Assembly (NCBI GenBank): GCA_039199225.1
Contig: JBCCSZ010000119.1
Coordinates: 1-21,371 of the forward strand
Origin: JBCCSZ01 sp039199225
GTDB lineage: Bacteria > Bacteroidota > Bacteroidia > Chitinophagales > Saprospiraceae
Direction of reading: 5' to 3'
Length of the DNA stretch: 21,371 nt
The translations under genes and the position numbers were made by a program. Shown here piece by piece: positions 13,461 through 21,371 of this stretch. How positions within the stretch are numbered: the first letter of the stretch is position 1; each line of letters begins with the position of its first letter. Below the pieces are notes generated by a model that was not told the DNA's origin, ran no database searches, and worked only from the letters and a program-made list of their open reading frames with translations.

Positions 13461-16400
13461 CTATCGATACAGCTCCAAATATCCCTTGAAAGTTCGCCTC
13501 AGATCGTCATTCAACTCTAACAGATAATAGTAGGTTCCATCTGGCAAATCTTTACCATTCCACTCACCATCCCATTCGTTCATGTATCCATCCGTGTCGT
13601 ATACCTTTACTCCCCAACGATTGTATATCTCCAGATGATTGTCCGGAAATTCGTCGATGCCAGAAATAAAGAATACATCATTGATGCCATCGCCATTGGC
13701 AGAAACCGCGTTGAAGATGACAATGTCAATGCACTTCAGCCAGACAACAACTGTTGCGGTATCGCAGCCGTTGGGTGTACAAACGACGTATGTAAAGGAA
13801 TCGTAGCGCTCGCAGAATTCCTCGCTGGCATTGTAGGTCACCGAGCAATCCAGATTAACTTGGTTCGGCGCTCCCGGTGCTCCAATCGTACCATACAAGG
13901 GCGGATCGAGAATGTAAACATCGGTTAAGCCACCAAACAAGGTATCGTTCGATTTGATGTCTATCACAACTGGGATGCCAATACATGTCAAGGCCGAATC
14001 GTTCACAGCTACCGGAGGTTCTAAATACTCTACAACTTCTACGCAATAGATGGTGGTATCACACAGCCCCAAATCGTCACACAGAACAATGCAGGCCGTA
14101 TCTGCTCCCAACTCCAATCCTTCAAAGCTGATGCAATAATCTACCGGATCGAGGAAGAATTCAACAAAGACGCCCGATAGCTCCTCACAGGCATTGGAAA
14201 TACTGACAATGTTCCCTGGCAATTGAGTTGTATCTATACAAAGGTCCTTTGTCTGGTTGATGAATACCGTATTGCCACAAATTGAATCCGACGTGATGGT
14301 ACTTCTCGTTAGTGTCGTAATGTAAAATGGAATGGTATCGCAGTTGTTGGCAACATCACAGACCACAATGCAGGCGGTATCTGTCCCTGGGCTCAAACCG
14401 ACATAGCGGACACAGTTGTCCACAGAATCGATGAGGAAGGCTACATTACCATCCGACAAAGAATCACAAATATTCTCAATGCTGACAATTGGACCGTGTA
14501 GGGATATCAAACTGGTATCTATGCAATGGATAGAATCTTGCCCGATTAATACGGTATCAATAACGACATAGTCTGGCTCTTCACAGAATACCGTCGTAAA
14601 TAAGGTGTCTGCACATCCATTGCCAAGGCTGGTAACAATCACCGGATAAGCACCTTCTGGTAGCTGTACGCTAAAGCCCTGAGCAACCGTACTGTTTGTT
14701 TGAATGAGTGTATCACTGATGCCAAATCCATTGGCTTCTACGACGAGCGGCCCGTAGTTGTTGTTCGTATTGCCGCCAGAAAAAGTTTGGACAGTTGTGT
14801 CGAGCTGCCAGTTACCGGAAGGGTCCCATAACAACATCGAATCCAACAGCTCAGTCATATTGTTAACTGCGCCTGTTAAAACTTGTCCGTTAATCACCCA
14901 ACTGTTGACTTGGTAGGGACCGCTGTTTCCTGCTCCAAATATGGCGGCATAGGAATAGAAAGTGGTTGTTTCAAAACGACATTCCATAAGGGTATCGCCA
15001 TAAACTTGACCATCGATATTTAAGGTATATCCTCCAGCATCGGCCAGCGGAATGTCGATGCAAAGTAGCCCTAAGCCACCACAAGTATCCGAAGCAATCG
15101 AAATGGAGTCTAAGCCTTCGAAGTAATCGCAACTATCCTGACAAGAGGGCGTAAGGAGTTCATCCTCGATAGCTACACAGCCGTTGGCATCTGTTACGGT
15201 CACAGCATAAGTTCCAAAATCCAGATCAGCCCTATCCTGTGGATCGTCATTGCCCATCAAATCCGCCCAGTCGTATGTGAAAGGCGCTGTACCGCCAATG
15301 ACGCTCAGATCGATGGTTGCATCACTGTTGCAGGCAGGCGTTAAAACAAAGTGCAATAGAATCGAATCTGGTTCTGCAATGTCAAAACAACTCGATCCGG
15401 CAATACAGTTATTGGCATCTACAATCATTAGGCAGTAGGTTCCAGCCGGCAATGCATCAGCCGGGAAGGTATCTATGCCATTGGTAATAATGGTATCTGC
15501 CGGGCCACTGAAGCTGGGATCGTAGGCAACCGTATATTGATAGGCACCATCGGCCCCACCGGGACAACGCACATCGATTGTATCTATAGGTGTAACTGTC
15601 GCACTTGGGTTGGCATTGTTCAGCGCAAAGGTATAGGTCAATTGACATCCGGAAGGATCGTTGTCTGTGATGGTCACTAGGTGAACTCCTCCGGCCAGTC
15701 CCGTACGGACACTGTCTGTGCTCACCAGTCCATCCCCCCACTCGAAGGTATAATCGCCACTTCCACCCATCACCTCAATCTCCACAGAACCATTGGCTTG
15801 ATTACAATCCGGCGCAGTGTTAACAGTGGTCGTTGCAGTCAAAGGACTGTCTTCCTCTATCAGCACTTCCAATACATTTGGACAATCAGCAGCTGAAGGA
15901 TCGCTTAGGGTAACAAAGTAGGTTCCAGCCTGCAAATCTGTACGAACGGCACCTGCTTGGCCATCGGGCCAGTCATATGTAAAGCCGGCTGGATCAAGGC
16001 TGGCGGTACCATCGGCTAGCCGACAAGTAGCAGCAGTGGTTGTGGCAGTGGCTTGCGGTCCATCGCTGTTTTGCAAGGCTACCTCAATGCTGGTTCGACA
16101 ACTGCCATCCGACAAATCAATGATTTCTATTTGATAGGCACCAAAGGGCAAATCTATTCGACTGTTGCCAGCTCCAACGATATTGCCAAGGTCTGGTGTC
16201 CAGTTATACTGATAGTTAGATTCATCTTCCAACAAGTGAATGGTTATCACACCATCTTCATTGCCACAAGTTGCTTCTTGTAAAATCAGGCTGTTGACAG
16301 TGGGATTGGTACAAACATCCACGCAATCCATGATTTGAAAGGATTCCGTGATGGTACAAGCGTTCAAAGTTCCTCTGAAGGTGACATTGAAGGTAGAAGG

Positions 16401-19400
16401 GCTCCCTGTATAAATTGCATCAAAGACCAGGGTATTGCCTCCAATGATTTGCTCATTGGCAAATCCACCACTCCCTTCGATCCAAAAGCTATCGATTGTT
16501 TGGCTGATTTGAATGGCTATGGCAATGGTATCGCCAGCACAATTGGTCGTATCGCCTATTGGGGTCAATACTGCCGGAGCTGGTAATACCGTAATTCGAA
16601 CATCTGCTGTATCGGTCAAGGATGGATCGATGCCGTCAAAACCAACGACCTGGTATTGATAGACAAACCCGCCAATGCCTCCAAGGAAGACAGGATTGGC
16701 AATATCTGTAGCATCCAAACCGCCGTTGGGCGGATTGGACCCATTGGCAATCCACTCAAAAGAAGCAGCACCATTGGCCTCCAATTGAAGACTGCTTCCT
16801 TCGCAGATAATGGTATCGGGCGCATTGACCGTTACCGATATGGGATTGATCCTTACTCGGATGGTATCGGAAGAACTGCAACCTGTTCCGGTTTCTACTG
16901 TCAAAATATAATCAGTATCTGTTAGTGGCATGGCTACCGGATTGAGGATCGTCGAATCGCTCAAACTGGCTGCAGGGGTCCAACTATATGTAAAGGGAGC
17001 TATGCCGCCACTGACCATTGGCATCAAGGTGATGCTTTCACCGGGAGCAGCAAAGATGGTATTCCCCGGATCGATCTCTGCGAAAGTACCCCTGATAATG
17101 CGCACCGTATCGCGACTGGGCTGCGTACAGAATGGACGGCTTGTTTCTAAGACGTACATCAGGGTGTCGTTGACATTGCCAGGATGGGCGACATTCAAAG
17201 TAGGATCAGGGATGTTTGTGGCACTCAGATCAGCCGTTGAAGCTGGTGCAATAGCTGTCCAATTATAGGTATAGCCGATCATAGCACCACAGGCTCCTTC
17301 GCCCAATTGGGTATTTATGTTAATCGGTGTATTTGAGCAGTGCAGCTCATCGCCACCAGCATTGATCAACTGAGGGATTCCCAAGGCTGTGTCAGTCGAA
17401 CTACAAAGGTCTAAGCCCATCGAGTCTACCAAAACCACAATGGCGCATATTTCATCTGGTGCAACAGAAAAGCTGTGGGTAAATGGCATGCTGCCACCGG
17501 CTGGGATGGGGCCGTTTTCTACAAAATTAATCAGCTCCGGTTCGCCATCTTCATAGCGATTGCTACCATTTTGATCGTGGTAGTAGCGGATGGTGATCGG
17601 CAGATTACCCACATCATTGGCCCCGAGATTGACAATTGAGCCATCTACAGTCAGTAGTTCTTCTCCTGATATTTGACAAGCAGATGTAATGCTGTTGAAG
17701 CGAAAATCCAATACATCTTGTACCACTGGCAGATCAATCAAATGTCCATTGTTAGTAGCTGTGATGGCATTGATAATACAATCGGTTCCAGTGCTGCTGC
17801 AAGCAACGCGATTGCGCGTAATGGTCACCAACTCTACTGGAACATTTAGCAGATCGCAATCCAAAGGAGGTACGTCCAGCATTAGGCTGATGGCAGCACT
17901 ATCGTTTTGACCAATTCCAGCAGGCATACACCAATAGAGGTATTGATAGCCACCCGAGGTATCTTTCTCTGGCTCCGCATCGGCCCAACTAGGATGAATG
18001 CCAACCGAAGAACCATCGATGTAAGCAATCTCTAGTGGCAAACGCAACCGAATCTTGTCGGTCGTTCCGTCGGTCGGAAGGCTGGTCCGATTGATGGCTG
18101 TAACATTTAGGGTACTTTGGGTACCTGGCTGCAACTGAGGAGAACCGACAAAGTCGATGTCAAACAGTTTGGAGGAGCCTGGATTGGCCCCTTGGATGAT
18201 GATTGGGAGGGTTTCACCGGTTTCCAGATTGGTGGAATCTCCACAATTCAATAGTCCCTTTATGTTGTAGTATAAAATGGAGCCACTGACAAAATCACAG
18301 TCTGTCACCACCCTGTATCGGATGATGAATTCGTTGGAATCCGCCGAGGTCGTCGAGCCAGGCAAACCGTATTGATCTAGGTAAGTATTTAGTGGCGCGA
18401 AATTGTCGTAGCGGAATATGCGGCCATTCGAGTTGGTACCGCTGAAGACAGGATCACTGGTAGCAGGAACAAAGGCTGCACCTGATGGGTAGGCCATTTC
18501 GACACTACCGGAGACAATCTCTGCTCCGTCGATTGGCAAAATGAGGTTGGTGCCTATATCAAAAGCATTTCCGACATCGTCATTCTGAATCCGAATGGCT
18601 ACCTGTAAAGTATCACAAAGATTGACATCTGTAGCAGGCTGTTCAATGATGTTGGCTTCCAGGAAAGCGCCTTCTGTGCGTACCAGCAAATCGGTTGAAT
18701 TGTCTACACAAGGCGGATAAAGTTCTGGGGTCCAGGCTGGATCGGAGAAGGGGGTACAATTCCACCCGACGCGGGCCTGAAAGTTCGTTGTGCCACATTC
18801 CCGCACGACCGCCCTGACCCGCAGCGTATTACAACGGTCCATCGTCGAAGTCAGGCCATTGCCTCGCAGCAAGCCCGGTGTAATGGCAAAGTAGTTACTG
18901 CCAACACTTCCATAGGCTTCCACAGTCAATTCATTGGGATTGTTGGGATCGCTCTCGTCAATGATAGATACAATTTCCAAGGCCCCCGAAGTATCTTCAA
19001 TTGCCAACCAAGTCAAACCTGCATCGGCAGTAAAGGAGTTGTTACAATGACGCAGTACCCACTCTGCCGTATCTCCTTTGAGAAAAACACTGCTGTTCGA
19101 AATAGGGACAAAGTCAAAGGTAGGAGGATCAGAGTAGAAAAAGTCTCCATTTCGAGTTTCAACAATCTGTTCGGCACAACTCCCATCGCCAATAAAGCTG
19201 GCATAATGGCGGTCGATGAAATAAATACTTGGATCAAAAACGTAGTTGTTGTTGCCGCTGCCACTGGAAACTTCCGATTTGCAATTCGGTATCAAGCGCA
19301 AGCGCATATTGAACGGAATGGATTGTCCACTTTGTAAATAAGGAACCTGCACCAAGGTATCAAACCTTGCAACAAAGGTCCCGCTGGCATCCAACTGACC

Positions 19401-21371
19401 AACGTCGAAATAGTCATTGCCAAAAAATGGATGGTCTTGGATGGTTACCTGTAATTCCACAACGGAGAAAGCATCGACAATGGCTGGATCGTAGGCGAAG
19501 GCGATGGAATCAACCCGCAGAGTTTGGCGGAATTCATTGCCAAAGTATTTGTTGTAATCGTTGTTGGTTGTGACCAATCTGTAGTTCATAAAGGTCTCCC
19601 GACATCCCTGAGGAAAATTCAAGCTGCTCGGAAAATCGAATACTGTTCTATTTTTGGCAATGGTGAATACATCTCCAAAGTTGTCGCAGGCCACTTCTAC
19701 CCCATCAATGGATTGATAAGCATAACCGCGGAAATTGGGGACCTCCCGGAAATTGACCAGGTATGGGCCGTCCGGATTGATGGCTGTATGTAATGTACAA
19801 TCCAGGGTGTCGCCTGGCGCCAAGGTAATACCCAAGCCCAGCAGACAATCGTGCAGGTCTACCCGAATGGTCTTTTTCTCATCTACTGCTGTAACCGTTG
19901 CATAACTGTTATCTACAATACAGTTGTACTCTATACCAGCATTGGTAATGCGTACCTCGGCATAGTCAAAGAGGAAGATTTCATCAGGCGAGACAGATTC
20001 ATCTGCATTGTCATAGCTGACCACCACACCGATGCTGTCTCCAACGGGAGAATCTCCCACAACGCTGAAAACACGCATCGCCACAGAATCGCAGGAAATC
20101 GCCGCTTTCACGTTGGCGCTGTCTTTTCCATACGGTACACTGTAGGTATTATCGGTAAAGCCAAAGGTGGTTCTTTCCACATCAAAGGCGTAAGTCCGTA
20201 CCCCCTCCGGACAAGCAGGTGGGCAAAGGATCGGATTTCCATGAAGAATCGGCCCATCCAATACACCACAGTACCACAGGTGCCGACAATCACAAGGCGG
20301 GCAGTAAACCGCAAAATCCATTGGAAACTGCGTAGGTCCCAATGGCGCACTACAATCCGCCTCAAAGGCCAAAATAAGGTCGTATTCCCCTTGTAAAAAG
20401 GGCAAGGAACTCGCATCGAACGATAAGAATAAGGTATCGTTGTTGGTGGAACTGCCAATCAAAGGCACACTCGTCACATCCCTTAATAATTGGGTTTCAC
20501 TGATCACTGGGCTGACCCCTGGCGGCAGTACGACCGACACTTCAAAGGTCTCATTTCCAGCACAATCTCTCCCAAAAAAGCGAACAGAACGGCCGAAGTT
20601 ATGGGTAATATAAAAGGTATCTTGTTCTACAACTGCGTCCGGATCAGTAGCGTTTTCAAAGAAATCGCGGCTATTGGCATTGGCGTAGTAGGCGATTTGA
20701 GGAATGTAGTTCAAATCGTCGCAAGCATCCGTGTAGGAGATCAAGGCACTCAGCTGGGTATTGAAATTGTTGGCGCAAGTAGAATCAGCACCCAATTCTG
20801 CTGCTATACTGCAATCAAATTCAAATTCGACAATCAACTCGATGGACTCATTGATGGGTAGATCATCAAAATAGCCATCGCCATCAAAATCCGTTAAGCC
20901 ACCCGGCCCATCCGGATCGGTTGTAAATAGCATATTGCTGTCCAGTTCGATCAAATAGCGGGGCGAAGGAATATTGACCCCGGCGATTCGTAGGCTGGTA
21001 ATTCGAAAGCCTTCGTCTTCCAAAGCGAAACTATCCGTTCCACTGATGGTACTTCCCATTCCGATGCCACTGGCAATGTTGAGCATCGTACCAAACCCAG
21101 CATCTGCCTCAGCACCGTCATTGGAAAAAGTAACGACGGATAAACCGGTCTGGCAATACCCCGCATCCTGCTCCATCACAGAACCAGCCGGAAAGAAACC
21201 AGCATTTGCAGAACCCTCTCCGATGCGGATAAAGTCGGTAGCGGAGGCGGAGTTACAATTGCGACCGTTACATCCCCAAGCCGCTGTATACTGGCTGCTT
21301 CGATCTTCGACACAAGACAGTACGCAGATGCTCTCTGTGATGGTTACCGTTTCATCCGGATCGAGGAAAAC
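13461..21371 (-). CDS. Giant cysteine-rich cell-surface protein with SprB-like repeats and T9SS type B sorting domain (5' end outside the window)
   Basis: The frame is open from the right edge to TAG at 13461-13463, giving 2636 visible residues; the start lies beyond the window. The GTG/ATG near 21179 are internal, since the frame continues upstream as coherent protein. Order of modules in visible residue numbers: 1-1340, beta-rich DUF11-like segments with paired cysteines and a DFDGDGYFDD calcium-type loop near 160; 357-387, a Cys/His cluster; about 1340-1680, PKD/Ig-like domains; about 1690-2080, roughly five SprB-type repeats (motifs such as YTFEWGDG, GTYFVTLSDPS, YAVTVTDANGC); about 2085-2266, a beta-rich domain; about 2270-2446, two copies of a six-cysteine repeat; about 2452-2550, a bacterial Ig-like (PVAVNDSA) domain; 2551-2636, the gliding-motility-associated C-terminal domain (SANGDGINDVF, IYNRWGVKVYD, PDGTYYYLLEL). 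By family knowledge the protein is exported by T9SS and attached to the cell surface, where it may act in adhesion or gliding. No PorP/SprF-like partner follows it. Confidence 0.92.
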   Translation of the reverse strand, partial: VFLDPDETVTITESICVLSCVEDRSSQYTAAWGCNGRNCNSASATDFIRIGEGSANAGFFPAGSVMEQDAGYCQTGLSVVTFSNDGAEADAGFGTMLNIASGIGMGSTISGTDSFALEDEGFRITSLRIAGVNIPSPRYLIELDSNMLFTTDPDGPGGLTDFDGDGYFDDLPINESIELIVEFEFDCSIAAELGADSTCANNFNTQLSALISYTDACDDLNYIPQIAYYANANSRDFFENATDPDAVVEQDTFYITHNFGRSVRFFGRDCAGNETFEVSVVLPPGVSPVISETQLLRDVTSVPLIGSSTNNDTLFLSFDASSLPFLQGEYDLILAFEADCSAPLGPTQFPMDFAVYCPPCDCRHLWYCGVLDGPILHGNPILCPPACPEGVRTYAFDVERTTFGFTDNTYSVPYGKDSANVKAAISCDSVAMRVFSVVGDSPVGDSIGVVVSYDNADESVSPDEIFLFDYAEVRITNAGIEYNCIVDNSYATVTAVDEKKTIRVDLHDCLLGLGITLAPGDTLDCTLHTAINPDGPYLVNFREVPNFRGYAYQSIDGVEVACDNFGDVFTIAKNRTVFDFPSSLNFPQGCRETFMNYRLVTTNNDYNKYFGNEFRQTLRVDSIAFAYDPAIVDAFSVVELQVTIQDHPFFGNDYFDVGQLDASGTFVARFDTLVQVPYLQSGQSIPFNMRLRLIPNCKSEVSSGSGNNNYVFDPSIYFIDRHYASFIGDGSCAEQIVETRNGDFFYSDPPTFDFVPISNSSVFLKGDTAEWVLRHCNNSFTADAGLTWLAIEDTSGALEIVSIIDESDPNNPNELTVEAYGSVGSNYFAITPGLLRGNGLTSTMDRCNTLRVRAVVRECGTTNFQARVGWNCTPFSDPAWTPELYPPCVDNSTDLLVRTEGAFLEANIIEQPATDVNLCDTLQVAIRIQNDDVGNAFDIGTNLILPIDGAEIVSGSVEMAYPSGAAFVPATSDPVFSGTNSNGRIFRYDNFAPLNTYLDQYGLPGSTTSADSNEFIIRYRVVTDCDFVSGSILYYNIKGLLNCGDSTNLETGETLPIIIQGANPGSSKLFDIDFVGSPQLQPGTQSTLNVTAINRTSLPTDGTTDKIRLRLPLEIAYIDGSSVGIHPSWADAEPEKDTSGGYQYLYWCMPAGIGQNDSAAISLMLDVPPLDCDLLNVPVELVTITRNRVACSSTGTDCIINAITATNNGHLIDLPVVQDVLDFRFNSITSACQISGEELLTVDGSIVNLGANDVGNLPITIRYYHDQNGSNRYEDGEPELINFVENGPIPAGGSMPFTHSFSVAPDEICAIVVLVDSMGLDLCSSTDTALGIPQLINAGGDELHCSNTPININTQLGEGACGAMIGYTYNWTAIAPASTADLSATNIPDPTLNVAHPGNVNDTLMYVLETSRPFCTQPSRDTVRIIRGTFAEIDPGNTIFAAPGESITLMPMVSGGIAPFTYSWTPAASLSDSTILNPVAMPLTDTDYILTVETGTGCSSSDTIRVRINPISVTVNAPDTIICEGSSLQLEANGAASFEWIANGSNPPNGGLDATDIANPVFLGGIGGFVYQYQVVGFDGIDPSLTDTADVRITVLPAPAVLTPIGDTTNCAGDTIAIAIQISQTIDSFWIEGSGGFANEQIIGGNTLVFDAIYTGSPSTFNVTFRGTLNACTITESFQIMDCVDVCTNPTVNSLILQEATCGNEDGVITIHLLEDESNYQYNWTPDLGNIVGAGNSRIDLPFGAYQIEIIDLSDGSCRTSIEVALQNSDGPQATATTTAATCRLADGTASLDPAGFTYDWPDGQAGAVRTDLQAGTYFVTLSDPSAADCPNVLEVLIEEDSPLTATTTVNTAPDCNQANGSVEIEVMGGSGDYTFEWGDGLVSTDSVRTGLAGGVHLVTITDNDPSGCQLTYTFALNNANPSATVTPIDTIDVRCPGGADGAYQYTVAYDPSFSGPADTIITNGIDTFPADALPAGTYCLMIVDANNCIAGSSCFDIAEPDSILLHFVLTPACNSDATIDLSVIGGTAPFTYDWADLMGNDDPQDRADLDFGTYAVTVTDANGCVAIEDELLTPSCQDSCDYFEGLDSISIASDTCGGLGLLCIDIPLADAGGYTLNIDGQVYGDTLMECRFETTTFYSYAAIFGAGNSGPYQVNSWVINGQVLTGAVNNMTELLDSMLLWDPSGNWQLDTTVQTFSGGNTNNNYGPLVVEANGFGISDTLIQTNSTVAQGFSVQLPEGAYPVIVTSLGNGCADTLFTTVFCEEPDYVVIDTVLIGQDSIHCIDTSLISLHGPIVSIENICDSLSDGNVAFLIDSVDNCVRYVGLSPGTDTACIVVCDVANNCDTIPFYITTLTRSTITSDSICGNTVFINQTKDLCIDTTQLPGNIVSISNACEELSGVFVEFFLDPVDYCISFEGLELGADTACIVLCDDLGLCDTTIYCVEVVEYLEPPVAVNDSALTCIGIPVVIDIKSNDTLFGGLTDVYILDPPLYGTIGAPGAPNQVNLDCSVTYNASEEFCERYDSFTYVVCTPNGCDTATVVVWLKCIDIVIFNAVSANGDGINDVFFISGIDEFPDNHLEIYNRWGVKVYDTDGYMNEWDGEWNGKDLPDGTYYYLLELNDDLRRTFKGYLELYR

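Noticed and set aside
14061..16300. Repeated protein segments that might look like a DNA repeat or CRISPR-like array
   Set aside because: The repetition is at the protein level with divergent DNA and no constant repeat/spacer pattern; no CRISPR array is present in the window.
19851..20396. 181-codon plus-strand frame within the giant gene
   Set aside because: Antisense to a continuous, domain-bearing frame; no protein-like motifs.
21174..21179. GTG/ATG as the true start of the giant protein
   Set aside because: The frame stays open for 64 further codons to the window edge with sequence of the same character and cysteine content, and no signal peptide follows the GTG/ATG.

Overview
The window comes from a Bacteroidota chromosome, most likely class Saprospiria (Lewinella/Haliscomenobacter-like). 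The evidence is a giant protein ending in a type B type IX secretion (T9SS) sorting domain, a nuclease ending in a type A T9SS tail, TANNTTTG-type -7 promoter elements, weak or absent Shine-Dalgarno sequences, and moderate G+C. The genus assignment is inference from the style of the giant protein. No mobile element, CRISPR array, tRNA or rRNA is visible.

Layout. 1-402 (-): 5' end of an exported TPR protein, cut by the window edge. 761-1744 (+): Kv-beta-like aldo/keto reductase. 1815-4433 (+): AAA+ protein with two CbxX/CfqX modules behind two copies of an uncharacterised beta domain. 4434-5181: gene-free stretch with a possible decayed reading frame and a long-range hairpin ending in a T-run. 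5182-5718 (-): lipoprotein-type methionine sulfoxide reductase B. 5887-6345 (-): four-helix membrane protein. 6433-8388 (+): secreted endonuclease/exonuclease/phosphatase-fold nuclease. 8580-9743 (+): flavin amine oxidase with a lipoprotein-like leader, meeting tail to tail with rimO (9751-11067, -), which probably starts at TTG. 11230-11934 (+): small outer-membrane beta-barrel. 12353-12760 (+): orphan helical protein. 12761-13460: gene-free, with two hairpin-plus-T-run terminators facing the minus strand. 13461-21371 (-): giant cysteine-rich cell-surface protein, at least 2636 residues, 5' end outside the window.

The genes do not form one operon. Most are single units on alternating strands. 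The shared theme is the cell envelope: periplasmic repair (MsrB), outer membrane (barrel) and T9SS cargo (nuclease, giant protein). Housekeeping is represented by RimO and the reductase.

I found no convincing complete new multi-gene system. The parts most worth a second look are the duplicated N-terminal domain of the AAA+ protein, the cysteine modules of the giant surface protein, and the structured intergenic regions around 5006-5089 and 12954-13264.
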